A stretch of 64,000 nucleotides of DNA from positions 1-64,000 of the forward strand of contig POWB01000001.1 in assembly GCA_010912705.1 (NCBI GenBank), read 5' to 3'. The DNA comes from Halochromatium sp. (lineage in GTDB: Bacteria > Pseudomonadota > Gammaproteobacteria > Chromatiales > Chromatiaceae). Within the stretch, counting starts at the first letter, position 1; each line of letters starts with the position of its first letter. Positions 46,251 to 54,532 of this stretch are shown one piece after another. A program made the translations under genes and the position numbers. The notes beneath the pieces were generated by a model. That model saw only the letters and a list, made by a program, of their open reading frames with translations. It did not search any database and was not told the origin of the DNA.

Positions 46251-47543
46251 ATGACCATGAATAGACGTGACTTCGTCAAGACTACTGGCGCTGTAGCGGC
46301 CGTCAGTGCGTTCGGATTTCCGCACATCGCCCGTGCTCAGGGCAAGAAGGTCGTCATCGTCGGCGGTGGTACCGGCGGTGCGACTGCGGCCAAATATATC
46401 AAGATGGCGGACGATAGCATCGACGTCACCATCGTCGAGCCGAACAAAGAGTATTACACCTGCTACATGAGCAACGAGGTGCTGAGCGGCGCCCGCAAGC
46501 TCGAATCGATTCGGCACGGTTATGATGGCCTGAAGGCGATGGGTATCAATGTGGTGTTCGAGAAGGCCACCGCCATTGACCCCGAGAAGAAGGTCGTCAA
46601 GACCGAGAGCGGCCAAGAGCTAGCGTTCGATCGCGCCGTCGTCGCACCAGGCGTCTCGATGCTCTATGACAAGATCGAGGGGTACAGCAAGGAAGCCGCC
46701 GAGAAGATGCCTCATGCCTGGAAGGCCGGCGAGCAGACCAAGATCCTGCGCAGCCAGCTTGAGGCGATGGACGATGGCGGTGTAGTCGTCATCGCGGCAC
46801 CACCGAACCCCTTCCGCTGCCCGCCTGGACCTTACGAGCGGGCGAGTCAGATCGCGATGTATCTGAAAGAGGCCAAGCCGAAGTCAAAGGTGCTGATCCT
46901 CGACAGCAAGCAGAAATTTTCCAAGCAGGGTTTGTTCACCCAGGGCTGGGAACGACTCTACGGCTTCGGCACCGAGGATAGTCTGATCGAATGGCAGCCG
47001 GGTCCGGATGCGGCTGTCGTGGCTGTTGACCCATCCACCATGACTGTCACCACTAGCTTTGGTGACGAGGTCAAGGGTGCCGTGGTCAATGTGATCCCGC
47101 CGCAGGCCGCTGGCCAGATCGCGCTCGACGCTGGCCTTGCAGACGATAGTGGCTGGTGCCCGGTCGACAAAAAGACCTTCGAGTCGACCCTCCACAAGGG
47201 CATCCATGTCATCGGGGACGCCTGCATCGCGACGGCGATGCCGAAGTCTGGCTACTCGGCGAACAGTCAAGGCAAGGTCGCCGCAGCTGCTGTGGTCGCC
47301 CTCCTCAATGACAAAGAGCCTGGCATCCCGGCCTACGTCAACACCTGCTACTCGATCATCGGCAAGGATTACGGCATCTCGGTCGCCGCGGTCTACCGGC
47401 TCAGCGAGGATGGCTCGACCATCGCAGGCGTTGAAGGTGCTGGTGGTCTGACACCCTCCGATGCGCCAGACTTCGCCTTAAAGCGCGAGGTCCAGTACGC
47501 CTACAGTTGGTACAACAACATCGTTTCCGACATCTTCAGCTGA
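46251..47543 (+). CDS. fccB: Flavocytochrome c sulfide dehydrogenase, flavoprotein subunit
   Basis: The FAD subunit that oxidises sulfide in the periplasm and passes electrons to FccA. Tat leader [20 protein letters not shown], then the dinucleotide fold [18 protein letters not shown]. Cys71 ([10 protein letters not shown]) matches the covalent FAD attachment site. Cys190 (FRCPPGP) and Cys366 (NTCYS) match the redox-active disulfide; they fall at 42, 161 and 337 in mature numbering, as in the Allochromatium vinosum enzyme. The ATG at 46251 follows AGGAG; the GTG at 46245 is less likely. A Rho-independent terminator follows at 47681. Confidence 0.97.
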   Translation: MTMNRRDFVKTTGAVAAVSAFGFPHIARAQGKKVVIVGGGTGGATAAKYIKMADDSIDVTIVEPNKEYYTCYMSNEVLSGARKLESIRHGYDGLKAMGINVVFEKATAIDPEKKVVKTESGQELAFDRAVVAPGVSMLYDKIEGYSKEAAEKMPHAWKAGEQTKILRSQLEAMDDGGVVVIAAPPNPFRCPPGPYERASQIAMYLKEAKPKSKVLILDSKQKFSKQGLFTQGWERLYGFGTEDSLIEWQPGPDAAVVAVDPSTMTVTTSFGDEVKGAVVNVIPPQAAGQIALDAGLADDSGWCPVDKKTFESTLHKGIHVIGDACIATAMPKSGYSANSQGKVAAAAVVALLNDKEPGIPAYVNTCYSIIGKDYGISVAAVYRLSEDGSTIAGVEGAGGLTPSDAPDFALKREVQYAYSWYNNIVSDIFS

Positions 47544-47653
47544 GGCTGATTGCAACGAACGGGCTGGTCAGCTCTTGTCCAGCCCGTTGACAGATGCCAA
47601 GTCAGCTGTCACTGACTGCTTCCCGATGATCGCCCTATAAGGGCACCTAAATC

Positions 47654-47680
47654 GGGAAGCCGTTGATAGACAGCCTCCAG
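47654..47680 (+). repeat. Copy C of the 27-bp intergenic motif
   Basis: GGGAAG, cc, GTTGATAGACAG, cc, TCCAG: one base differs in the 12-mer and one in the last 5-mer relative to copies A and B. CTTCCC upstream (47621-47626) can pair with GGGAAG, enclosing a GCCCT-AGGGC stem. The fccB terminator follows at once. Confidence 0.5.
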
Positions 47681-47703
47681 GGGGCGACAACGCCCCTTTT
47701 TTT
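47681..47703 (+). terminator. Rho-independent terminator after fccB
   Basis: GGGGCG-acaa-CGCCCC stem-loop (47681-47696) followed by seven T (47697-47703). A textbook intrinsic terminator for the NapC-ankyrin-fccAB transcript. Confidence 0.9.
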
Positions 47704-47712
47704 CGGCTAGAT

Positions 47713-48780
47713 TCAGCCGCGCTCCAATAGCACACGCAGATCGATCACTGCGGCATTAGCACGCCCGAGATAGGACGCAAGCACCAGCGAATGGTTCGCT
47801 AGGACGCCAAAGCCATGGCCGTTCAGCACCATGGGGCTGTACTTGCGCACGATGGCCATCTCGAGGTCACGGATGATTTGGTGCATCGAGACCTCCGCGT
47901 TCTTCTGCTTTAAGACGTCACGAAAATCGATCTGAATCGCAGTCATCATGTGATAGAGCGCCCAGCTGTAGCCACGCGCCTCGTAAAAGACGTCGTCGAT
48001 CTCGGTCCAGGGCGTTGCTTCAGCCCCGAGCTGCTGCGCACTGGAGGTCGCCTCCGCTTCAGGGCTTTGCTGGGCGCGGGTATCAAAGGCTGCGGTCAGC
48101 TCTGGATCACCAACACTCGCAGCAAGACGCTGACCATAGCTGCCGAGACGCTTCTCAACGACCTGCAGGTAGGCGCGCAGATTGTCAGCGCGGGTATAGA
48201 ACCGCGCACTCGGATCGCGCCCCGACTTCAGATCAGCAAGATATTGATTCAGCATCGAAACACCGTCCTTGTACATCTCTTCCGCAGAGGGGATCAGCCA
48301 GGCTTCGGCGCTGAAGTTGAAGTCGGAATCGGCCTTCTGCAGCGATTGATTCTCGATCGACTGCGTCTGCGAGCGGCTGAAGTCGTTGCGCAGTGAGCGT
48401 ACCGAATCCCGCACCTCGGTGAGCACGCCATATTCCCAGTTCGACATGTTGTCGATGATTACACCGGGCGGGGTCATGTCGTTGTGCAAGAAGCCACCCG
48501 GCTTATCGAGGAGCGTACTGGCGACGCGGATGATGGTCGAGACGACAGCCACGCCAGGAACGGCCGAGCTCGGATCATCGCCCTCTGAGATCGCATCGGC
48601 GCCTGCCAGCTCAACCACATTCTCAGTCACGCTGAAGGGCTGCGGCTGCACCGACCAGTACAGCCCAAGGCCGAAAATCGCCATTGCAGCCAGGATGACG
48701 ACGGTCAGCAGCGTGCTACGCAGGGCACCGCCTTTCTTGTCGCTCGCAGCCGGCGTTTCAGGTGCTCTCTCTTCGTTCAT
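47713..48780 (-). CDS. DUF2333 membrane-anchored protein
   Basis: A 355-residue protein with one N-terminal transmembrane segment (LLTVVILAAMAIFGLGLYWSV) and a large soluble periplasmic-side domain. The conserved block is GGFLHNDMTPPGVIIDNMSNWEYGVLTEVRDSVRSLRNDFSRSQTQS, diagnostic of DUF2333, and the end reads VLASYLGRANAAVIDLRVLLERG. The function of the family is unknown. A GAGGT site precedes the ATG. It is divergent from the antiporter operon across 240 bp that holds a perfect GAACCGGTTC palindrome (48973-48982) but no clear promoter. Confidence 0.85.
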   Translation of the reverse strand: MNEERAPETPAASDKKGGALRSTLLTVVILAAMAIFGLGLYWSVQPQPFSVTENVVELAGADAISEGDDPSSAVPGVAVVSTIIRVASTLLDKPGGFLHNDMTPPGVIIDNMSNWEYGVLTEVRDSVRSLRNDFSRSQTQSIENQSLQKADSDFNFSAEAWLIPSAEEMYKDGVSMLNQYLADLKSGRDPSARFYTRADNLRAYLQVVEKRLGSYGQRLAASVGDPELTAAFDTRAQQSPEAEATSSAQQLGAEATPWTEIDDVFYEARGYSWALYHMMTAIQIDFRDVLKQKNAEVSMHQIIRDLEMAIVRKYSPMVLNGHGFGVLANHSLVLASYLGRANAAVIDLRVLLERG

Positions 48781-49020
48781 GTTCAGTTACCTCGACATCG
48801 TTTGGAGGAAAACAGGGGGTAAAGCCCCTATGGTATACCGGTTTTGTCCCTAAGTTCGCTGCGGATATTCAGATTACTAGGGCACTGCCACGCAGGTCAT
48901 GAGAACATTCGACGCCAAGACAGTCGCAGAATTGAAAACAGGCTGCAAAAGGTCTAGTTTACCGCGACTAGGGAACCGGTTCAGTGTATCCGCCAGCAGC
49001 AACCAGTGTGGGAGAGTCCA

Positions 49021-49572
49021 GTGCCTGTCAGCGCGTCAAATCAACCTACCCAAGGCGCGCATCGCCCGACCTTGAGCCATGCCATCAGCCAGATATTTAC
49101 CCGTGCGATCTTATTTGCTGGGCTTTGGCTCGTCATCGCTGGCAGCGATCCGGCCAGTTGGATCATCGGCTTGCCGACAGTCCTGCTCGCCATTCTGAGT
49201 TCCCTGTGGTTGTCAAGCGGCCGACCTAGACCCCTCGGCCTGAGGCTAACTGCGCTGCTGCGGTTTCTGCCCTTTTTTGCCTTCGAGTCGGTACGTGGCG
49301 GCATCGATGTCGCAGCACGCGTGCTGCGCCCAAAGGTCAAGATCAACCCCGGTTTTCAGCGTTATCAGCCACGTCTCGATCATCCAGCGGCCCGCGTCCT
49401 ATTTCTCGATAGCATCAGCCTGTTGCCAGGCACTCTGAGTGCCGACCTGCGCGATGGGATCATCGAGGTCCATGCATTGGACGTGACCTCAGATCTGACA
49501 CCTGAACTGCAGCGCCTAGAGCGCCTGATCGGCCGATTGTTTGGGGAGAAGCTCGAGGAGGTGCGCGTATGA
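49021..49572 (+). CDS. mrpE: Mrp-type Na+/H+ antiporter subunit E
   Basis: A 183-residue MnhE/MrpE subunit: two or three membrane segments (AILFAGLWLVIAGSDPASWIIGLPTVLLAIL; LRFLPFFAFESVRGGIDVAARVL), then a cytoplasmic domain with SISLLPGTLSADLRDGIIEVHALD, the family signature. The GTG at 49021 with GGAG upstream is preferred to the GTG at 49006. It opens the antiporter operon; the next start overlaps its stop (ATGA, 49569-49572). Confidence 0.87.
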   Translation: MPVSASNQPTQGAHRPTLSHAISQIFTRAILFAGLWLVIAGSDPASWIIGLPTVLLAILSSLWLSSGRPRPLGLRLTALLRFLPFFAFESVRGGIDVAARVLRPKVKINPGFQRYQPRLDHPAARVLFLDSISLLPGTLSADLRDGIIEVHALDVTSDLTPELQRLERLIGRLFGEKLEEVRV

Positions 49573-49838
49573 CGATGCCAGCGGTCTTTCTGACCCTTGC
49601 CCTAATCCTACTGATCACCATGGCCGCAGGTCTGGCTCGTATTGTGATCGGTCCAACACCGGCGGATCGGATGATGGCGGCGCAGCTGCTCGGCACCTCT
49701 GGAATTGGGGTCTTGATGCTGCTCTCACCAGCACTTGGCATCCCAGCACTGATCGATGTAGGGCTGATCTTCGCATTGCTCGCTGCCGTCTCGGTGGCCG
49801 CCTTCACTCGCCGTCGTGTCGGTCAGGATCAGGCCTGA
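49569..49838 (+). CDS. mrpF: Mrp-type antiporter subunit F
   Basis: An 89-residue protein of three membrane helices: VFLTLALILLITMAAGLARIVIGPTPADRMMAAQLLGTSGIGVLML, then IDVGLIFALLAAVSVAAF. The length and R-x-x-x-GPTPADR motif are typical of MnhF/MrpF. It is translationally coupled to mrpE. Confidence 0.88.
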   Translation: MTMPAVFLTLALILLITMAAGLARIVIGPTPADRMMAAQLLGTSGIGVLMLLSPALGIPALIDVGLIFALLAAVSVAAFTRRRVGQDQA

Positions 49839-49889
49839 GGAGAGATACCCGATGCCCCATAGAGGTCTTTAACAGAGAATCCCTTCATC

Positions 49890-50204
49890 ATGGGTGAAGC
49901 ACAGATTGCCTTGGCCATCAATGTCATCTCGATACTGCTCGCGGTGGCTGGCACCTTCTTCTTTATCGCCGGTACCCTTGGCCTGCTGCGCCTGCCAGAC
50001 ATCTTTACCCGTCTGCACGCCTTGACCAAGGCCGACAACCTGGGGCTAGGCTTGATCCTATTGGCCTTACTACCGCATGCTCCAACTCTGCTCTATGGTG
50101 CAAAGCTGCTCTTGCTCTGGGTGCTGGTACTCATCGGTGGTGCCACGGGTGCCCATCTGATCGCCAAACGCGCCCTGCGTGGCGATGGCGAGGACATGCT
50201 CTGA
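49890..50204 (+). CDS. mrpG: Mrp-type antiporter subunit G
   Basis: A 104-residue protein with three membrane helices and the MnhG/MrpG signature GTLGLLRLPDIFTRLHALTKADNLGLGLILL. The gap of 51 bp after mrpF is the largest but one in the antiporter operon. Confidence 0.88.
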   Translation: MGEAQIALAINVISILLAVAGTFFFIAGTLGLLRLPDIFTRLHALTKADNLGLGLILLALLPHAPTLLYGAKLLLLWVLVLIGGATGAHLIAKRALRGDGEDML

Positions 50205-50228
50205 GTAACGCTAAGCGCGAGGCCATCC

Positions 50229-50501
50229 ATGAATTTGATACTGCTCATCTTTGATGCGGTGCTGCTGATTACGCTCCTAGCGCTAGCGGCAGCAGCGATC
50301 TTGAGCAGCGAGCCGCGCCGTGCGGTGATGCTGTTCATCGCCTTTGGGCTCTGGCTGTCACTGGTCTGGGCACGGCTGAGTGCCCCCGATGTCGCACTCG
50401 CTGAGGCCGCGATCGGCGCCGGGATCGGTGGCGCGCTGATGCTGGCTGCTGCGCGGCGTGCCGCCCGCCGGCAGGCGACTAGCAGCGAAGAGCCGTCATG
50501 A
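50229..50501 (+). CDS. DUF4040 (MbhD/MrpA-C-terminal-like) membrane subunit
   Basis: A 90-residue protein with two or three helices: LLITLLALAAAAILSSEPRRAVMLFIAFGLWLSLVWARLSAPDVALAEAAIGAGIGGALM. This matches the DUF4040 / MbhD segment that in fused systems forms the C-terminal part of MrpA. Its separate existence shows the operon uses split subunits, as in membrane-bound hydrogenase and group-2 Mrp systems. ATGA overlap with the next gene. Confidence 0.82.
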   Translation: MNLILLIFDAVLLITLLALAAAAILSSEPRRAVMLFIAFGLWLSLVWARLSAPDVALAEAAIGAGIGGALMLAAARRAARRQATSSEEPS

Positions 50502-51208
50502 ATCGTGATCTGTCGCTGTTGATTGGCATTCTGGTGGCACTACTCGCAGTGCTCTTGCTCGGGGTGTTTCACAGCACGCTGGCACTAGATCCTGGGCAGC
50601 GCCTGGCCTCGCTCGCGCTCGAGCGGCTGCCAGAAAGCGGTGTCAGCAATCCAGTCACCGCCGTGCTCTTGAATTACCGCGCCTATGACACCCTACTCGA
50701 GCTTGCCGTGCTGCTCGCAGCACTGCTCGGCATCTGGTCTTTGGGACCCGCAAGGCCCGGATTTCAACCTGCCGGTCCAGCGCTGGCGGCGATGGTCGAC
50801 TGGGTGGTACCGCTTGCCATCCTCACTGGCGGCTATCTGCTCTGGGTCGGTGGCCACGCCCCCGGTGGCGCCTTTCAAGCAGGGGCACTGCTTGGTGCCG
50901 CTGGCGTCATCCTACGCCTGGCTGGCAATGCCGGCGCCGGTCTGCCAAGCGAGGCTTGGCAACGCTGGCTCATTGTGCTCGGGGCCGGGGTATTCAGTCT
51001 CATCGGGCTCCTGCTGGCACTGACTGGCTACGGTTTCCTCAGCTATCCGCCCGGCCAGGCCAAATGGCTGATCCTGCTGATTGAGACGGCCGCAACCATC
51101 GCTATTGGCGTCACCCTGGCAGCGGCCTATGTTGGCGGCCGACCGCAAATGGCTCAACCGCCCAGGTCGCCCCTAGCCCCCATGGCAGACCCGGAGGCCA
51201 AGCGATGA
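50498..51208 (+). CDS. mrpB: MrpB-family antiporter subunit (MbhE+MrpB-like)
   Basis: A 236-residue protein of about six helices. The N-terminal part (ESGVSNPVTAVLLNYRAYDTLLELAVLLAALLGIWSL) is MbhE-like. The C-terminal part (VVPLAILTGGYLLWVGGHAPGGAFQAGALLGAAGVIL) is the MnhB domain with the GGxxPGGxFQAG motif. Stop and next start overlap as ATGA. Confidence 0.87.
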   Translation: MNRDLSLLIGILVALLAVLLLGVFHSTLALDPGQRLASLALERLPESGVSNPVTAVLLNYRAYDTLLELAVLLAALLGIWSLGPARPGFQPAGPALAAMVDWVVPLAILTGGYLLWVGGHAPGGAFQAGALLGAAGVILRLAGNAGAGLPSEAWQRWLIVLGAGVFSLIGLLLALTGYGFLSYPPGQAKWLILLIETAATIAIGVTLAAAYVGGRPQMAQPPRSPLAPMADPEAKR

Positions 51209-51570
51209 CCGCGGCATTTCTCTATGGTGGCGCTGGCATCCTACTGTTCGCGCTGGGGCTCTGGTCGTTGCTCGTGCACGAGCCCCTGCTGCGTAAGCTA
51301 ATCGCACTTAACATCATGGGTGCTGGGGTCTTTCATGTCTTCATCGCCGTCGCCCACCGTGGCGATGGCACACCACCCGACCCAGTCCCGCATGCCCTAG
51401 TGCTCACCGGCATCGTTGTCGCCGTCAGTGCAACCGCATTAGCGCTGGCACTGCACAATCGCCTCGAGCAAGATGCTTCCGATTCGGCCCAGTCAACCTC
51501 CACTTCGACGGCCGGTCTCCTGTCAGGTCTAAGCATCAGCCCTCAATCAGACATCATCCGCCACGAATGA
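51205..51570 (+). CDS. mrpC: Mrp-type antiporter subunit C (NuoK-like)
   Basis: A 121-residue NuoK homologue: three helices with LIALNIMGAGVFHVFIAVAHR and HALVLTGIVVAVSATALALALHNRL. The Ser/Thr-rich C-terminal tail is longer than usual. ATGA overlap with mrpD. Confidence 0.88.
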   Translation: MTAAFLYGGAGILLFALGLWSLLVHEPLLRKLIALNIMGAGVFHVFIAVAHRGDGTPPDPVPHALVLTGIVVAVSATALALALHNRLEQDASDSAQSTSTSTAGLLSGLSISPQSDIIRHE

Positions 51571-53015
51571 CGACCGACAGCCTCATCCTGCCGATCGCAT
51601 TACCGCTGCTCGGTGCCCTGCTCACGACCGCGCTGCCCCGCATCGCGCCCCTGCTTGGCGTGATCGCGGCGACACTCACGGCACTCAGCGGCCTCTGGCT
51701 CACTGGACAGGTCTGGGGCGGCGATGCGCTCAATATCGTGCTCGGCGGCTGGGGACTGCCACTCGGTATCGGCGTCGCGGCCGATGGCCTCTCGGCATCG
51801 CTGCTCGCCATGAGCAGCCTAGTTGGCTTGGGCATCAGCGTCTATGCAGTCGGCTACTTCGCCGGCAGTGACCGAGGCCTGCACTTCTGGCCGCTCTGGC
51901 TACTGCTCTGGACCGCCTTGAATGGCGTCTTCTTGGCTGCTGATCTCTTTAATCTCTACGTCATGCTTGAGCTGCTCGGCCTCAGTGCCGCGGCCCTGGG
52001 TGCGCTGACCGGCAGCCGCGAAGCAGTCGCCGCCAACCTGCGCTACCTCCTCGTCGGTCTGCTCGGCTCGATGAGCTACCTGCTCGGTGTAGCACTAATC
52101 TATACCGCTTACGGCACGCTCGATATCAGCCTGCTCAGCGAGCGCATCGAGCCCTCCGCCCTGGCCGCAACCTCAGTGGTCCTGATGACCGCTGGATTGG
52201 CCTTGAAAGCGGCCCTATTCCCGCTCCATTTCTGGCTGCCGCCAGCCCATGCCAATGCCCCGGCACCGGTCAGTGCCGCACTCTCAGCCTTGGTGGTCAA
52301 GGCCGCCTTCTATCTGATCTTGCGGCTCTGGACCGATCTGTTCGCCAATATCACCACGACCGGTGCCGCCTTCATCCTCGGTGCGCTCGGCGCTGGCGCC
52401 ATCCTCTGGGGCTCTTGGCGTGCACTGCGCGCCGAGCGTCTCAAGCTGCTAGCAGCCTACTCGACAGTCGCTCAAATCGGCTATCTATTCCTCTTCTTCC
52501 CGCTCCTGCAAGCAATGCCGCCCGGCCCAGCACGAGACGACCTGTTCGCGGCCTGCGTGCTGATGGCGGTGACCCATGGCTTCGCCAAGGCTGGCTTCTT
52601 TCTCGCCGCCGGGCTGGTCCAGAAGAATGCCGGACACGACCGCATCGACGAACTCGGTGGCGCGGCCCAGAGCATGCCGGCAACCACCTTTAGCATCGCC
52701 TTGGCTGGCTCGGCCTTGATCGGCCTGCCACCCAGCGGCAGCTTCATCGCCAAGTGGGTGATGATGCGTGGTGCTTTCGAGACCGGACAATGGTGGTGGC
52801 TGATCGTCATCGTCACTGGTACCTTGCTGGCCGCCGCCTATATCTTCCGCGTCCTCAGCCGCGCCTTCGGTCAGGAGCCGACCCCGCGGTGTTTCGTAAC
52901 GGACGCCCGCGCCGAGATCCCAGCGCTGCTGCTAGCGCTGTCCTCGGTTGCCCTGCTTGGACTGGCAGCCGGTCCCATCTGGTCACTGCTCGGCTTCGAG
53001 GGAGTGCAGACATGA
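51567..53015 (+). CDS. mrpD: Mrp-type antiporter subunit D (NuoM/N-like), copy 1
   Basis: A 482-residue proton-conducting membrane subunit with about 14 helices. Family features are the ion-channel Glu in FNLYVMLELLGLSAAALGAL and the Lys in TAGLALKAALFPLHFWLPPAHANAPAPVSAALSALVVKAAFY. It belongs to the MrpD/NuoN group. ATGA overlap with the following, second MrpD-like gene. Confidence 0.9.
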   Translation: MTTDSLILPIALPLLGALLTTALPRIAPLLGVIAATLTALSGLWLTGQVWGGDALNIVLGGWGLPLGIGVAADGLSASLLAMSSLVGLGISVYAVGYFAGSDRGLHFWPLWLLLWTALNGVFLAADLFNLYVMLELLGLSAAALGALTGSREAVAANLRYLLVGLLGSMSYLLGVALIYTAYGTLDISLLSERIEPSALAATSVVLMTAGLALKAALFPLHFWLPPAHANAPAPVSAALSALVVKAAFYLILRLWTDLFANITTTGAAFILGALGAGAILWGSWRALRAERLKLLAAYSTVAQIGYLFLFFPLLQAMPPGPARDDLFAACVLMAVTHGFAKAGFFLAAGLVQKNAGHDRIDELGGAAQSMPATTFSIALAGSALIGLPPSGSFIAKWVMMRGAFETGQWWWLIVIVTGTLLAAAYIFRVLSRAFGQEPTPRCFVTDARAEIPALLLALSSVALLGLAAGPIWSLLGFEGVQT

Positions 53016-54523
53016 GTCAGTTGCTGACCTGGACCGCGCTGCTTCCGGGCGCCATCCTGCTCAGCTCGTTGGTCCCGGGCGCCTTGATCTTCCTGCTCAA
53101 GGAAGAAAGTCATCTGTTGCGCGGTGTGCTCAACATGGCTGGCGCGATCATCAAGCTGGTGCTGGTCGTCGTGCTGATCTGGGGTGTCTTTCTCGGTGGC
53201 GTCTTCGAGACCCGCATCACCATCGCCCCCGGGCTCGATCTGGTGCTGCATGCCGATGCCCTCTCGGTGCTCTTCGTCACCCTCTCTACAGTGCTCTGGC
53301 TGGTCACCACCATCTATGCCATCGGCTATCTGGAGCATTCGCCGAACCGCAGCCGATTCTTCGGCTTCTTTAGCCTCTGCGTCTCGGCCACGGTCGGTAT
53401 CGCGCTCGCCGGCAACCTGCTGACCTTCGTCATCTTCTATGAGATCCTGACCCTCGCCACCTATCCCTTGGTCGCCCATCGCGGCACCCCGGATGCGACC
53501 CGCGGTGCGAAGATCTATCTCGCCTATACCATGGCCGGCGGGGTGGCACTGCTCATCGGCGCGGTCTGGCTGCGATCACTGACCGGCCCTGTCGACTTCG
53601 TCGAGGGCGGCGTGCTGGCGACGATGCCAGAGGCACTGCATCCGCAATTGATCGCGATCTTCCTATTCCTGCTGGTCGGTCTGGGCGTCAAGGCGGCGCT
53701 CTTCCCGTTGCACGGTTGGCTGCCGCAGTCGATGGTAGCGCCAGCTCCGGTAAGCTCCTTACTGCATGCCGTTGCTGTGGTCAAGGCCGGCGCCTTCGGT
53801 ATCGTGCGCGTCGTCTATGACGTCTACGGGGTTGAATTTGCATCCCAGCTCGGGCTTCTGACCATCCTCGGCGTGATGGCCTCGATCACCATCGTCTACG
53901 GCTCGATCATGGCGCTCAGCCAAGATGGCCTGAAGAAGCGCCTCGCCTATTCAACCGTCAGCCAGGTCTCCTACATCGCCTTGGGGGCCTCCATCCTCGG
54001 CCCCATCGCCACCATCGGTGGCGTCGTCCATCTGGTGCATCAGGGCATCATGAAGATCACGCTGTTCTTCTGTGCCGGCAACTATGCCGAGACGCTGGGT
54101 GTGCACAAGGTCAGCGAGATGGATGGGGTCGGCCGGCGCATGCCCTGGACCACGCTCGCCTTCACCGTCGGCGCACTCGGCATGATCGGCATCCCACCGA
54201 TCGCCGGCTTCGTTAGCAAATGGTATCTCGGCCTGGGTGCGGCGGAGGCTGGCGAGCACTGGGTGCTGCTGATCCTGGCCGCGAGCACGCTGCTCAATGC
54301 GGGCTATTTTCTGCCCATCCTCTACAAGGCTTGGTTCCGCGAGCCGCCTAAGTCATGGCCCCAAGAGCATGTCTTCGACAGCCGCTTCGAGACCATGGGC
54401 GCGCTGCTCTGGCCACCCCTGATCACGGCCGCGCTCTGCCTGATCGCCGGTCTGCTCGCTGCTGCTCCCTTCAGCCCGCTCGAATGGGCAACCCTGATTG
54501 CTCGGCGCGAGTATGCGCCCTGA
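53012..54523 (+). CDS. MrpD/NuoM-like antiporter subunit, copy 2
   Basis: A 503-residue relative of the preceding protein but distinct in sequence: VIFYEILTLATYPLVAHRGT, LVGLGVKAALFPLHGWLPQSMVAPAPVSSLLHAVAVVKAGAFGIVRVVYDVYG and KKRLAYSTVSQVSYIALG. The KRLLAYSTVSQ-like and HAVAVVKAG motifs place it nearer the NuoL/M/HyfB-type antiporter modules. The ATG at 53012 overlaps the stop of copy 1 by 4 bp; the longer open frame from 52754 is out-of-frame shadow. Confidence 0.88.
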   Translation: MSQLLTWTALLPGAILLSSLVPGALIFLLKEESHLLRGVLNMAGAIIKLVLVVVLIWGVFLGGVFETRITIAPGLDLVLHADALSVLFVTLSTVLWLVTTIYAIGYLEHSPNRSRFFGFFSLCVSATVGIALAGNLLTFVIFYEILTLATYPLVAHRGTPDATRGAKIYLAYTMAGGVALLIGAVWLRSLTGPVDFVEGGVLATMPEALHPQLIAIFLFLLVGLGVKAALFPLHGWLPQSMVAPAPVSSLLHAVAVVKAGAFGIVRVVYDVYGVEFASQLGLLTILGVMASITIVYGSIMALSQDGLKKRLAYSTVSQVSYIALGASILGPIATIGGVVHLVHQGIMKITLFFCAGNYAETLGVHKVSEMDGVGRRMPWTTLAFTVGALGMIGIPPIAGFVSKWYLGLGAAEAGEHWVLLILAASTLLNAGYFLPILYKAWFREPPKSWPQEHVFDSRFETMGALLWPPLITAALCLIAGLLAAAPFSPLEWATLIARREYAP

Positions 54524-54532
54524 GTCCAAGCG

